Positions 42,062 through 51,549 of a DNA stretch of 64,000 nt are shown piece after piece (the first letter of the stretch is position 1; each line of letters opens with the position of its first letter). Origin of the DNA: Bradyrhizobium sp. 139 (GTDB taxonomy: Bacteria > Pseudomonadota > Alphaproteobacteria > Rhizobiales > Xanthobacteraceae); assembly GCF_023074175.1 (NCBI RefSeq), contig NZ_JADPKS010000173.1, forward strand, positions 1-64,000. Direction: 5' to 3'. The notes below the pieces were generated by a model that saw nothing but the letters and a program-made list of their open reading frames with translations, did no database searches and had not been told where the DNA came from. A program made the position numbers and the translations under genes.

Positions 42062-42892
42062 TTACTGCTTCTTCTGCGGAGGCTTGCGCGGCGGGCGCGG
42101 GGATGCGGGGACGGCGGGCGCCCCGCTCATCTTGTTGGCGGCCTCGCTGACGTCGAGCAGTGAGCGACGGATATCCTCGACGTAGCTCGCCGACTTCTTC
42201 TTCATGGTATCGGCAAGATCGTGCAGTCCCTTGATCTTCTCGAACAGTTCGTCCGCCTTGCCATCGGCGAAGCCGGGCACCACGCCTTCGATCTTGGTGA
42301 CTGCCTTGTCGAATCCCGCAAAGGCGCTGTCGACCTTGGCCATGATAGAGTCGATTTCGCCGCCCTTGCTGCGCAGGTCGGCGGTGTGGTCCTCGAACGT
42401 GCGCAGGCCCTCCCTGATCGCGGGAGCGTTGCTCACGATCGTGCGGTCGACACTATGCAGGGTATCGACGATGGATTCGGCGTCGCTGAGATCCGCGGTC
42501 AGCACGGGGACGCCGTCCGAGTCCAGCGGCACCGGCGGGGCGGAGGGCGCGCCCCCGATCAGCGAGATCGCGGCGACGCCGGTGAGGCCCTGGAACTCGA
42601 TGCCCGCAACCGTGTCCTTGCGGATCGGCGCGGTGTTGTCGAGCATCACCAGCGCCACGATCTTGCGCGGATTGTCCAGCTTGATCGACAGGATCTGGCC
42701 CGCGGGAACACCGTCGAAATTGACCGGCCCGCCGCGGCGCAGTCCGCTGGCGGAGCCGCCCTCGAACACCACGCGCAACTGGCTGCGGCTCTGGGCGGTG
42801 CGCCATTTCTGCACGCCGAGCACGCCGCCGAACGCCACGGCGATGACCGCCAGCGTCGCCGTTCCGATTACCAGGTTGCTCGCGCGTGCCAT
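42062..42892 (-). CDS. MCE (MlaD-like) domain protein
   Basis: 276-aa membrane-anchored protein. TM anchor LVIGTATLAVIAVAFGGVLGV near the N-terminus, one MCE domain (about 35-120: LRVVFEGGSASGLRRGGPV, FQGLTGVAAISLIGG), then a long helical periplasmic part and a Pro/Lys-rich tail (RPPRKPPQKKQ). MCE proteins carry lipids between membranes with an ABC permease and ATPase (MlaE/MlaF), but none is adjacent, so this is an orphan subunit. The ATG at 42892 is chosen; a TTG at 42913 is an alternative. Confidence 0.85.
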   Translation of the reverse strand: MARASNLVIGTATLAVIAVAFGGVLGVQKWRTAQSRSQLRVVFEGGSASGLRRGGPVNFDGVPAGQILSIKLDNPRKIVALVMLDNTAPIRKDTVAGIEFQGLTGVAAISLIGGAPSAPPVPLDSDGVPVLTADLSDAESIVDTLHSVDRTIVSNAPAIREGLRTFEDHTADLRSKGGEIDSIMAKVDSAFAGFDKAVTKIEGVVPGFADGKADELFEKIKGLHDLADTMKKKSASYVEDIRRSLLDVSEAANKMSGAPAVPASPRPPRKPPQKKQ

Positions 42893-42964
42893 GCGGGACG
42901 ATTTTACGGCCAAAGCGGGGTGGTTGGAAGGAGCCCGGATCAGGCTATGACCGCAATGTTAAAT

Positions 42965-43001
42965 AGGGCGGGTTAGCGAAGCGTAACCCGCCAATCCGCC
43001 C
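42965..43001. repeat. Short palindromic repeat (AGGGCGGGTTAGCGAAGCG family)
   Basis: GGCGGGTTA (42967-42975) pairs perfectly with TAACCCGCC (42984-42992) around an 8-nt loop, followed by the family end AATCCGCCCT. Same core as the element at 1043-1120. It sits just downstream of the acyl-CoA synthetase gene and upstream of the MCE gene, both minus strand, so it may terminate the synthetase transcript. Confidence 0.7.
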
Positions 43002-43010
43002 TGTGCGATA

Positions 43011-45245
43011 TCAATGCCCGGCCGCGCGCTTTGCTGCAGCATTGTTCAACACGATCAGGGCGTCGACGGCGACGCCCGCCTTGGTGTTGATCAGGAACGG
43101 GTTGACGTCGATCGAGGCGATCCGGTCGCCGGCATCTGCGATCAGGTTGGATAGGCCGACCAGCGCTTTCACCGCGGAGGCCTCGTGCAAGGCCGGCTTG
43201 CCGCGATAGCCGCGCATCTTGATACCGGCCTTGGTGCGGCCGATCAGGAGCCGCGCTTCGGCCTCGTCCAGCGGCGCGCCGGCGAGCGCCACGTCCTTCA
43301 TCAGCTCGATGTCGATGCCGCCGGTGCCGAACAGCACGACCGGACCCATCTCGGCATCGAGCGAGGCGCCGACCACGAGCTCGAGATCGGCCTTGACCTG
43401 CTGCGCGATCAGGATGCCGTCGAGCTTCGGCTTTCCCTTCAACCTGCTCACCCGCGCCGTGATGTCAGTGAATGCCTTCTTCACCTCGGCCGCGCTATTG
43501 AGGTTCAGCACCACGCCGCCAATATCGGATTTGTGCAGGATTTCGGCGCTGACGATTTTTGCCACGACCGGAAAGCCGATCTGCTTGGCGATCTTCACGG
43601 CCTCGGCTGCCGTCTGTGCGATCGCCTCCTTCGAGATCGGGATGCCATAGGCTTTCAGCAGCTTCTTCGAGGCGACCTCGTCGAGCGCGGCGCCGGTTGC
43701 CGATGTCAGCGCCTTCTCCAGCATGGCGCGCGCGGCAGGCTTGGAGCTCGAGACGATGTCGGGCACTTCCTTGCGCAGTTTGGCATAGTCGAGCAGGGAT
43801 TTGATCGCAGTCACCGCACGGTCCATGCCCTGCATGACCGCGAGATGCGGCAGCGATTTGCGCAAGCTCTTGGTGAATTCGGTGAAGCCGATCGACATCG
43901 CGCTGATGTAGATTACCGGCTTCGAGGCCCGACTGGCCATCTCGTCGACGATGCGCAGATTGCGCTCACGCTGTTCGTGCGGGGCCTTCGGTAGTTCGGA
44001 ATCGATGATGACGATGTCGATATCGGGATCGTCGATCATCAGCTTGATCGAACTCATGTAGACGGAGGGGTCGACCACTGCGGCAAAGCCGGCGTCGAGC
44101 GGATTGCCGACGATCGAGCCCGGCCCGAGCATCTTTGCCAGCTCCGAGCTGACATGCGGGCTCAGCGGCGCAAAATTCAGGCCTTCGGCATAGAAGGCAT
44201 CGATCAGCATGCCACGCTTGCCGCCGGACAGCGTGACCGCGGCGAGCCGGCCGCCTTTGGGTACGGCAGAGTGAACAAAGCATTCGGTGGTCTCGATCAG
44301 CTCGTCGAGGCCGCCCACCCGGATCACGCCTTCGCGTGTTGCGATGGCGTCGAACGTCTCGATCGAGCCAGCGAGCGCGCCGGTGTGTGCCATCGCCGCC
44401 GCGCGGCCGCCTTCCGACGATCCGAGCTTGAGCGCGATCACCGGCTTGCTCGCGGCGCGCGCGGCCTTGCAGGCGTCGCGGAACGCCCTGGTGTTGCGGA
44501 CGCCTTCGAGATAGACCACGATCACCTCGATGCTCGGATCCTCGGCGAAATAGCGCATCAGGTCTGGCGTCTCGAGCCCGGCCTCGTTTCCGGTCGTCAC
44601 CATGTAGCCTACACCAACGCCGCGATCCTCCAGCGCCTGGCGGATCGCCATGACGATGGCGCCGGATTGCCCGGCGATCGCCACCGCGCCCTGTTCCATG
44701 GTGACGATGCGGTCGTCGATGTTGGTGAAGAGCTTCTCGCCGGCGCTCAAATTGCCGAGGCAGTTCGGGCCGGTGACGGCGAGGCCCGTCTCGCGCACGG
44801 CCGCTTGCAGTTCGGCGGCGAGCTTCTGGCTCTCATCATCCTGCAACTCGCTGAAGCCGGAGGTGACGATGGTGGCCGACCGCGCGCCGGCTGCGGCGGC
44901 GTCGCGGATCACCTGCACGGCAAAGCGCGCCGGCACCAGCACCAGCACATGATCAGGCTTTTCCGGCAGGTTCGCAAAATCCTTGTAGCAGGGGACGCCC
45001 CAGATCGTCTCGCGCTTGGCGTTGACCGGATAGAGCCCGCCCTCGTAGCCGTACTTGACCAGATTGTTCCAGATGCGCTCGGCATAGTTGCCGGGCTTGT
45101 CGGTCGCGCCCACCAGCACGATGTTGTGCGGGTGCAGTAAGGCGTGGATGCCTTTGACGACGTCACTGGCGTCGGGCGATGGAGACCATGGGCGCGGAGA
45201 AACGGACGCAGCGGATATGAACGCTGCTGGCACTTGGGCTTCCAT
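43011..45245 (-). CDS. NDP-forming acyl-CoA synthetase (fused acetate--CoA ligase type)
   Basis: 744 aa: a CoA-binding Rossmann domain (about 30-160, with NIVLVGATDKPGNYAE), succinyl-CoA-ligase-like domains with phosphohistidine H287 in MAHTGALAGS, and a C-terminal ATP-grasp domain (about 510-735, with IGFPVVAKIVSAEILHKSDIGG). These enzymes make acyl-CoA from an acid, CoA and ATP with ADP and phosphate as products. The fused alpha-beta arrangement is common in Proteobacteria, where it often acts on aromatic or branched acids. It is not contiguous with the other CoA genes but lies in the same 43-58 kb block. Confidence 0.9.
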   Translation of the reverse strand: MEAQVPAAFISAASVSPRPWSPSPDASDVVKGIHALLHPHNIVLVGATDKPGNYAERIWNNLVKYGYEGGLYPVNAKRETIWGVPCYKDFANLPEKPDHVLVLVPARFAVQVIRDAAAAGARSATIVTSGFSELQDDESQKLAAELQAAVRETGLAVTGPNCLGNLSAGEKLFTNIDDRIVTMEQGAVAIAGQSGAIVMAIRQALEDRGVGVGYMVTTGNEAGLETPDLMRYFAEDPSIEVIVVYLEGVRNTRAFRDACKAARAASKPVIALKLGSSEGGRAAAMAHTGALAGSIETFDAIATREGVIRVGGLDELIETTECFVHSAVPKGGRLAAVTLSGGKRGMLIDAFYAEGLNFAPLSPHVSSELAKMLGPGSIVGNPLDAGFAAVVDPSVYMSSIKLMIDDPDIDIVIIDSELPKAPHEQRERNLRIVDEMASRASKPVIYISAMSIGFTEFTKSLRKSLPHLAVMQGMDRAVTAIKSLLDYAKLRKEVPDIVSSSKPAARAMLEKALTSATGAALDEVASKKLLKAYGIPISKEAIAQTAAEAVKIAKQIGFPVVAKIVSAEILHKSDIGGVVLNLNSAAEVKKAFTDITARVSRLKGKPKLDGILIAQQVKADLELVVGASLDAEMGPVVLFGTGGIDIELMKDVALAGAPLDEAEARLLIGRTKAGIKMRGYRGKPALHEASAVKALVGLSNLIADAGDRIASIDVNPFLINTKAGVAVDALIVLNNAAAKRAAGH

Positions 45246-45452
45246 GGTGCTTCCTCATCTTTTGTTCTTGTTGCAGCGCGCTGTCATGCGCCGGCTTCTG
45301 GCGGGGCTGATCGTGCGGGCTCCATGCCGCGTGGCGGAATGGTGTGGCTTCGCGGCAAGGCTAGCATCACCAGACTTTTGGCGAAAGTGCGAACGATCGG
45401 AGCCGCTGCTGCTGGCGGATGACGATGATGTGCGGCTCGACTTCAAGGCGCG

Positions 45453-45943
45453 ATGGCCCAGAGGGCGCGCCTCGAATTCACCGATTCCGAGCACGACATC
45501 GGGCTCTGCGCATTCGGCGCGACCAAGGCCCGCGGCAACATCTGTTCTTCGGAGTCGCATTGCAGGCCCGAGCCTGGTGTGATCGAGCTCTGCATCCTCG
45601 CGATCGATAATCATCCGGATTGGGCCGGGTTTTCCTGCCGGTCCGTGCCGATCTGCCACAGCCGCCTGTCGCAGGCGGAGGCTGCGACAGGATCGGCGCG
45701 CATTTCTATCTCGACGGCGCGCCCGTCAGTCCGGAAGCGATCGTGACCGGTGGCGACAGCTACACGCTGAGCCTCGATCTGCCGCCATCCGGCATTGCCA
45801 CTCTTGCGTGGTCATGCCCGGTGCTCAGGGGTGTCCGCGATTCGCGTCGCCTCGGCCTGTCCATCGTGGCGATCGACCTCGGACAGGACATTCCGGAGGC
45901 TGAAAGCGCCGGAAGAGCATCGTCGCTCGCCGAAAGAGAATAG
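45453..45943 (+). pseudogene. Probable decayed gene of unknown family
   Basis: This 747-bp gap has no full-length gene but shows protein-like sequence in two frames. One has TDSEHDIGLCAFGATKARG and VIELCILAIDNHPDWAG. The next, from about 45620, has VRADLPQPPVAGGGCDRIGA, FYLDGAPVSPEAIVTGGDS, YTLSLDLPPSGIATLAWSC and RRLGLSIVAIDLGQDI. The switch near 45635 looks like a frameshift joining two halves of one ancestral protein. I do not recognise the family. It could also be two small genes; confidence is low. The stretch 45246-45452 shows nothing. Confidence 0.35.
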
Positions 45944-45958
45944 CGGCCCTTCGGCCGC
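45943..45958 (-). terminator. Terminator-like hairpin after the binding protein gene
   Basis: GCGGCC (45943-45948) and GGCCGC (45953-45958) form a perfect 6-bp GC stem with a 4-nt loop. Read on the minus strand it follows the binding-protein stop by about 35 nt and is succeeded by a T-rich run (TATTCTCTTT), which fits an intrinsic terminator. Confidence 0.6.
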
Positions 45959-45992
45959 CATTCGCATTTTCGGGCTGGTACTTTCGGTCGAA

Positions 45993-47213
45993 CTAGCCGC
46001 CCGTTTCGGCGCTGATGATATCGCCGAACAGCTCCCACTGGCCCTTCTTGAACCGCCACATCTTGAGCTGCTCGATCGGCGCGAAGTCCGCAGCAGAGGT
46101 GTTGATCTTGATCCCCGGGATCAGCGTGTCGGGGACGAAGTCTTTGAGGCTCGCGGCCTGCTTCATCACATTCTCCCGGGTCAGATTGTCGCCCGCCTGC
46201 TTCAGCACCTGCACCATGGTCTGGGCAGCGGCATAGGCGTAAACCAGATTGGCGTCCGAAATGTTCGCACCGGGCATGTACTTGTCGATGAAGGCCATGA
46301 ACTTCTTCATGCCCTCGTCGTCCTTCCATTGCGGATCCGACGCATCCTTCAGATAGCCGGCCGACAGCACGCCTTCGGAGGCCTCCAGGCCGGCCGGCTT
46401 CATCACCGCGCCGATGGAGACCGAGACATCAGTCATGAGGTGCAACGGCTTCCACTCCAGCTCCGCGATCTTCTTGATCGCCTGTGCCGCGAACTTCGGG
46501 GTCGCGATGTTCACGAAGACATCGGCGCCGGTGCCCTTGAGCTTGACGATGTGAGCATCGATCGACGGCTCCGACGTCTCGTAGCTCTCTTCGGCCACAA
46601 TCAACTTCGCCGCCTTGTCGCCGAATACGTCCTTGATGCCGGCGAGGTAGTCTTTGCCGAAGTCGTCGTTGGCATAGAAGATCGCGACCTTCGCGTCCGG
46701 CTTCTCCTTCAGAATGTACTTGGCGAAGATCTGTGCCTCGACCCGATAACTGGGCTGGAAGCCCATGGTCCAGGGAAAGTTCTTCGGGTCGTTCCACTTG
46801 CTGGCGCCGGTGGCGAGGAAGAGCTGCGGCACCTTCTTGGCATTGTGATACTTCTGAACTGCGGTCTGGGTCGGCGTGCCCAGCGCGTTGAAGACCAGGA
46901 AGACCTCGTCGCTCTCGATCAGCTTGCGGACCTGCTCCACGGTCTTCGGCGGCGAGTAACCGTCATCATAGGAGATCCAGTTGATCTTGCGGCCGTTGAT
47001 GCCGCCCTGGTCGTTGATCATCTTGAAATAGGCTTCCTCGGTCTTGCCGATGATGCCGTAGGCGGAAGCGGGACCGGAATAGGCTTCGACATTGCCGATC
47101 TTGATCTCGGTGTCGGTGACGCCGGTGTCGTACGCCTTCTGCGCTTGGGCGGCCTGGGCGGTGAACAACGCCAGCGCCGTTGCTGCGGCAAGCAGGGAGA
47201 GCTTCTTGTTCAT
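45993..47213 (-). CDS. ABC transporter substrate-binding protein (Peripla_BP_6, LivJ-like)
   Basis: 406-aa periplasmic binding protein. Signal peptide MNKKLSLLAAATALALFTAQAAQAQ, then DTEIKIGNVEAYSGPASAYG, the usual start of branched-chain amino acid-type receptors; two lobes follow with YANDDFGKDYLAGIKD in the first. AAGGAA lies before the ATG. No permease or ATPase genes flank it. Instead an AMP-forming CoA ligase is 87 nt upstream on the same strand. Receptors of this group near CoA ligases often bind aromatic or branched acids; the ligand here is unknown. Confidence 0.88.
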   Translation of the reverse strand: MNKKLSLLAAATALALFTAQAAQAQKAYDTGVTDTEIKIGNVEAYSGPASAYGIIGKTEEAYFKMINDQGGINGRKINWISYDDGYSPPKTVEQVRKLIESDEVFLVFNALGTPTQTAVQKYHNAKKVPQLFLATGASKWNDPKNFPWTMGFQPSYRVEAQIFAKYILKEKPDAKVAIFYANDDFGKDYLAGIKDVFGDKAAKLIVAEESYETSEPSIDAHIVKLKGTGADVFVNIATPKFAAQAIKKIAELEWKPLHLMTDVSVSIGAVMKPAGLEASEGVLSAGYLKDASDPQWKDDEGMKKFMAFIDKYMPGANISDANLVYAYAAAQTMVQVLKQAGDNLTRENVMKQAASLKDFVPDTLIPGIKINTSAADFAPIEQLKMWRFKKGQWELFGDIISAETGG

Positions 47214-47300
47214 GAAAATTCCTTAAATTCCCTTGGGGTTTCTTCCGGGTTGGAGCAGGCACGTCGAAAAAGAGAAGCGCCCGCGAGAGGGGCGCATTGA

Positions 47301-48851
47301 TCAGGCCCTGGCGACGTTCTTGTCGACTTCCGAAGCCACCGAGAATTGCTTGCGCAAGGTCGGCTTGTGGATCTTGCCGGTGGCGTTGCGCGGTAACCCA
47401 TCGACGAAGCGCACCTGGCGCGGACATTTGAAGCGCGCGAGATTCGCCGCGCAGTGTGCAAAGACATCCGCCTCGGTCAGCCGCTGGCCGGGCTTGACCG
47501 CAACGATGGCGAGGCCCACCTCGCCCCATTGCGGATCGGGAATGCCGATCACGGCGGCCTCTGCGATTCCCGCGATTTGGTGCAGGACGTTCTCGACCTC
47601 GGCTGGATAGACGTTCTCGCCACCGGAGATGTACATGTCCTTCCAGCGGTCGACGATATAGTAGAAGCCTTCTTCGTCGACGCGCGTGGCATCTCCGGTG
47701 TGCAGCCAGCCGTTGGTAAAGGCGGATTTGTTTGCTTCCGGCCTGTTCCAGTAGCCCGGCGTGACGTTCGGTCCCTTGACCCAGAGCTCACCGAGCTCGC
47801 CGACATCGGCGTCGCGGCCGTCGGGACGCACGATGCGGACTTCCGTGTGCAGCACCGGCTTGCCGGCCGACCCCGCCTTGCGCGCCGCGTCCTCGCGATC
47901 CAGCACCAGCACGGCGGGCGAGGTCTCGGTCATGCCGTAACCCTGCTGGAGCGCGACGCCGCGCGCCTCCCATACTTTCAGCAGCGGCACCGGCATTGGT
48001 GCGCCGCCGACACCGCCGACGATCAGCCGGCCGAGATCGGTCGTCGCGAAGGCCGGATGCTGTGCCATGAATTGGTAGATCGCGGGTACGCCGAAGAAGA
48101 CATTGATGCCCTGCGCGGGATCGTTGATCAGGCCGAGCGCGGTGCCAGGATCGAAGGCGCGCATGATCATCACGGTGCCGCCGGCATGCAGCACCGGGTT
48201 TGTGTAGCAATTCAGTCCGCCGGTGTGGAACAGCGGCAGCACGGTCAGCAGCACCGAAGACGGCCCGATACAGGCCGGGCCGCCGAGATTGACGCAATTC
48301 CAGAAGGTCATGCCATGGGTGATGGTCGCGCCCTTTGGATGGCCCGTGGTGCCCGACGTGTACATGATGGTCGAGACATCATCGAGCGTGACTTCTTCGG
48401 CGCGGTCGAGCGGCCTGGCAGCGGCGATGCCGGCCTCGTAGGTCCCGTCGGGGCCAAGCCGCAGGCTGGTCGCGACATTGCAGAGTTTTGCCACGCTAAG
48501 CGCGGTCTCGGCCAGATCGGTGTCATAGATCATCACCTTCGGCGTGCAATCGCCGGTGATGAACTGGAGTTCTGGAGCGGTGAGGCGGGTGTTCAGCGGC
48601 ACGAAGATCGCGCCGAGCCGCCCGCAGGCGAATTGCAGCTCCAGCGTATCGGTCGTGTTCAGCGCCAGCACCGCGACGCGGTCGCCACGCGAAACCTTGA
48701 GAATGTCACGGAGAAACCCGGCCAGGCGCGAGACGCGGGCGTCGAGCTGCGAATAGGTGAAACGGCGCTCGCTCGCGAGGTCGATGACCGCGACCTTGTT
48801 CGGCGTGCGGCGGCCATGATGGACGATCCAGTCGTAGTAACGAACGGCCAA
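47301..48851 (-). CDS. AMP-forming acyl-CoA synthetase
   Basis: 516 aa from a TTG with a strong GAGGGAGGG site; an upstream start at 48938 would add a non-homologous leader. Adenylation motifs: P-loop MYTSGTTGHPKGATIT, YGMTETSPAVLV, the hinge WLHTGDATRVDEEGFYYIVDRWKDMYISGGENVYP, and the C-terminal catalytic lysine in NATGKIHKPTLRK. Activates a carboxylic acid to its CoA thioester. It probably feeds the two acyl-CoA dehydrogenases encoded divergently, and lies just upstream of a binding protein gene. Chain type is not deducible. Confidence 0.9.
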   Translation of the reverse strand: MAVRYYDWIVHHGRRTPNKVAVIDLASERRFTYSQLDARVSRLAGFLRDILKVSRGDRVAVLALNTTDTLELQFACGRLGAIFVPLNTRLTAPELQFITGDCTPKVMIYDTDLAETALSVAKLCNVATSLRLGPDGTYEAGIAAARPLDRAEEVTLDDVSTIMYTSGTTGHPKGATITHGMTFWNCVNLGGPACIGPSSVLLTVLPLFHTGGLNCYTNPVLHAGGTVMIMRAFDPGTALGLINDPAQGINVFFGVPAIYQFMAQHPAFATTDLGRLIVGGVGGAPMPVPLLKVWEARGVALQQGYGMTETSPAVLVLDREDAARKAGSAGKPVLHTEVRIVRPDGRDADVGELGELWVKGPNVTPGYWNRPEANKSAFTNGWLHTGDATRVDEEGFYYIVDRWKDMYISGGENVYPAEVENVLHQIAGIAEAAVIGIPDPQWGEVGLAIVAVKPGQRLTEADVFAHCAANLARFKCPRQVRFVDGLPRNATGKIHKPTLRKQFSVASEVDKNVARA

Positions 48852-49108
48852 AAATCCCTCCCTCGGCGGTCTTGTGCCGCCTACGTCCCTGCACCATGCC
48901 CGGCATGGCCCTGGGGCCAGCCGGAGTTTGTGCGCCACGTCTTTTTTAACCCGGAGTTGGCCCGCGAGGAGCGAAAACCGTCTTGCGTTGAGTTGCTAGG
49001 TCACGGCCCGTGCGGAGTGGCTTCCCCGGGCAGCCACTCCGCGCAAGTGAGCCGCCAAGGTTCCGGCCATGGTTGACGGGACGAATCCGTCCGTGAGGCG
49101 AGAGCGCG

Positions 49109-50245
49109 ATGAAGAGCCCGTTCTATAGCGCCGAGCATGACACCTTCCGCGAGGTGATGCGCCGCTTCGTCGAGAAGGAGATCACGCCTTTTGCCCATGA
49201 ATGGGACGAGGCTGGCGAATTTCCCCGCGTGCTCTATCGCAAGGCGGCCGAGATTGGGCTGTTGGGGCTCGGATTCCCCGAGGAATATGGCGGGATCGCC
49301 GCCGACCAGTTCATGAAGATCGTCGCCAGCCAGGAGTTGGCGCGGGCCGGCGCCGGCGGTGTCAGCGCCAGCCTGATGAGCCACACCATCGGCTCGCCGC
49401 CGATCGCGCGGGCGGCACGTCCTCAGGTCAAAGCGCGGGTGCTGCCGCAGGTGCTCGCCGGCGAAAAGATCTCAGCGCTCGCGATCACCGAGCCGGGCGG
49501 CGGCTCCGATGTCGCGAACCTGCGCACAAGGGCGCGGCGCGACGGCGATCACTACGTCGTGAGCGGCGAAAAGACCTTCATCACCTCCGGCATGCGCGCC
49601 GATTATCTGACCGTTGCGGTGCGCACGGGCGGCGAGGGTGCTGGCGGCGTCAGCCTGCTCCTGATCGAGGGCGATACGCCCGGCCTTTCGCGGACAAAAC
49701 TGAAGAAGATGGGCTGGTGGGCCTCCGACACCGCCACGCTGCACTTCGACGAGTGCCGCGTGCCGGCCGGAAATCTGATCGGCGAAGAAGGCCAAGGCTT
49801 CAAGATCATCATGCAGAACTTCAACAGCGAGCGCATGGGCATGGCGGCGGGCTGTATCGCATTCGCGCGGGTCTGCCTCGACGAGGCGGTTGTCTATGCC
49901 AAGGAGCGCAAGACTTTTGGCAAGCCGCTCGCCCAGCATCAGGTGATCCGACACAAGATCGTCGACATGGCGCAGAAGGTCGCGGCGTCCCAGGCGATGC
50001 TGGAGATGCTGGCCTGGCGTCTCGAACAGGGCGAGAGTCCGGTTGCCGAAATTTGCATGATGAAGAACCAGGCGACGCAGACCATGGCGTTCTGCGCCTC
50101 GGAAGCCGTGCAGATTTTCGGCGGCGCCGGCTTCATGCGCGGCATCAAGGCCGAGCGCATCTACCGCGAGGTCAAGGTCAACGCCATCGGCGGCGGCACC
50201 GAGGAGATCATGAAGGATCTTGCGTCGAGGCAGATGGGGTTGTGA
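49109..50245 (+). CDS. Acyl-CoA dehydrogenase (IVD/LCAD-like)
   Basis: 378-aa FAD enzyme forming the alpha,beta double bond in an acyl-CoA. All three domains are present: FPEEYGGIAADQ, ITEPGGGSDVANLRT with the FAD loop, and YAKERKTFGKPLAQHQ. The C-terminal site reads GGGTEEIM, without the MCAD-type glutamate. The IVD/LCAD-type base is at E241 (FNSERMGM), so the enzyme should be active and favour branched or long substrates. First of two dehydrogenases in tandem, separated by a palindromic repeat. Confidence 0.92.
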   Translation: MKSPFYSAEHDTFREVMRRFVEKEITPFAHEWDEAGEFPRVLYRKAAEIGLLGLGFPEEYGGIAADQFMKIVASQELARAGAGGVSASLMSHTIGSPPIARAARPQVKARVLPQVLAGEKISALAITEPGGGSDVANLRTRARRDGDHYVVSGEKTFITSGMRADYLTVAVRTGGEGAGGVSLLLIEGDTPGLSRTKLKKMGWWASDTATLHFDECRVPAGNLIGEEGQGFKIIMQNFNSERMGMAAGCIAFARVCLDEAVVYAKERKTFGKPLAQHQVIRHKIVDMAQKVAASQAMLEMLAWRLEQGESPVAEICMMKNQATQTMAFCASEAVQIFGGAGFMRGIKAERIYREVKVNAIGGGTEEIMKDLASRQMGL

Positions 50246-50251
50246 TTTTCT

Positions 50252-50361
50252 GTCATTCCGGGGCGCGAAGCGAAGCGGAGCGAGCCCGGAATCCATTAGA
50301 CCGCATATGCCGTGGAGAAATGGATTCCGGGCTCATCGCTTCGCGATGCCCCGGAATGACG
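50252..50361. repeat. Palindromic repeat (GTCATTCCGGGGC family)
   Basis: GTCATTCCGGGGCGCGAAGCG at the left and its complement ending GCCCCGGAATGAC at the right, with inner inverted GCCCGGAATCCAT / ATGGATTCCGGGC. Lies between the two acyl-CoA dehydrogenase genes and leaves only 24 nt to the next start. Related elements are at 52216-52253 and 54248-54346. Confidence 0.85.
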
Positions 50362-50385
50362 AGAGGATGGAGTTCTAGAGAGAGC

Positions 50386-51549
50386 ATGCTGTTTACCGCC
50401 GACCACGACGATATCCGCCGGAGCTTGCAAAAATTCATCGCCAACGAGATCAATCCGCATGTCGATGAATGGGAGAAGGCCGACATCTTCCCGGCGCATG
50501 AGCTGTTCAAGAAGATGGGAAATCTCGGCTTCCTCGGGCTCAACAAGCCGGTCCAATTCGGCGGCTCGGGCCTCGACTATTTGTACGCGCTGATGATGGC
50601 GGAGGAGCTCGGCGCCATTAGTTGCGGCGGCGTGCCGATGGCGATCGGGGTCCAGACCGACATGGCGACGCCGGCGCTGGCGCGGTTCGGCTCGGACGAG
50701 GTGCGGCGCGAATTTCTGGCGCCCTCGATCTCGGGCGACTATGTCGCCTGTATCGGCGTCTCCGAGCCGGGCGCGGGGTCGGACGTCGCCTCGATCAAGA
50801 CCGCCGCGCGCTCGGACGGCGACGACTACGTCATCGATGGCGGCAAGATGTGGATCACCAATGGCACCCAGGCCGACTGGATCTGCCTGCTCGCCAACAC
50901 CGGCGACGGGCCCGTTCACCGCAACAAGACGCTGATCTGCGTGCCCATGAAGGCCAAGGGTGTCACTGTCGCACGAAAACTCGACAAAATGGGCATGCGC
51001 TCGTCCGACACCGCGCAAATCTTCTTCGACAATGTCCGCGTGTCCAAACGCAACCGGATCGGCGAGGAGGGCAAGGGCTTCACCTACCAGATGATCCAGT
51101 TCCAGGAGGAGCGGCTGTGGGGCGCGGCTGCTTGTCTGAAGGCAAATGAATACATCATCAACGAGACCATCGAATACACCCGCAACCGCAAGGCGTTCGG
51201 GAAGTCGATCCTCGACAACCAAATCGTGCACTTCAAGCTCGCGGAGATGCAGACGGAGATCGAGCTGCTGCGCGCGCTGATCTATCGCGCCGCCGAGGCG
51301 CTGGTGGCGGGCGAGGACGTGACGAAACTTGCCACCATGGCCAAGCTGAAGGCAGGCCGGCTCGGCCGCGAGCTCACCGACGCCTGCTTGCAATATTGGG
51401 GCGGAATGGGCTTTACCAACGAGACGCCAGTCAGCCGCGCCTATCGCGACAGTCGCCTGACCTCGATCGGTGGCGGCGCTGATGAGGTCATGCTGATGGT
51501 CCTGTGCAAGATGATGGGCACGCTGCCCGGCAGTAAAGGAGACGCCTGA
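50386..51549 (+). CDS. Acyl-CoA dehydrogenase (second, IVD-like)
   Basis: 387 aa, paralogous to the preceding dehydrogenase but clearly diverged. Marks: NKPVQFGGSGLDY, GVSEPGAGSDVASI, KMWITNGTQADW, YTRNRKAFGKSI. The catalytic base is probably E242 (FQEERLWG), with GGGADEVM at the MCAD site. The ATG at 50386 follows GAGAGAG and lies just beyond the palindromic repeat; the frame is open for over 1 kb upstream, but that part is the other frame of the first dehydrogenase. Its TGA overlaps the GST start (TGATG). Confidence 0.92.
   Translation: MLFTADHDDIRRSLQKFIANEINPHVDEWEKADIFPAHELFKKMGNLGFLGLNKPVQFGGSGLDYLYALMMAEELGAISCGGVPMAIGVQTDMATPALARFGSDEVRREFLAPSISGDYVACIGVSEPGAGSDVASIKTAARSDGDDYVIDGGKMWITNGTQADWICLLANTGDGPVHRNKTLICVPMKAKGVTVARKLDKMGMRSSDTAQIFFDNVRVSKRNRIGEEGKGFTYQMIQFQEERLWGAAACLKANEYIINETIEYTRNRKAFGKSILDNQIVHFKLAEMQTEIELLRALIYRAAEALVAGEDVTKLATMAKLKAGRLGRELTDACLQYWGGMGFTNETPVSRAYRDSRLTSIGGGADEVMLMVLCKMMGTLPGSKGDA

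Noticed and set aside
49201..50385. Upstream extension of the second acyl-CoA dehydrogenase frame through the first dehydrogenase gene
   Set aside because: The extension is an out-of-frame reading of the first dehydrogenase plus the palindromic repeat; homology begins at 50386 just after a GAGAGAG site.
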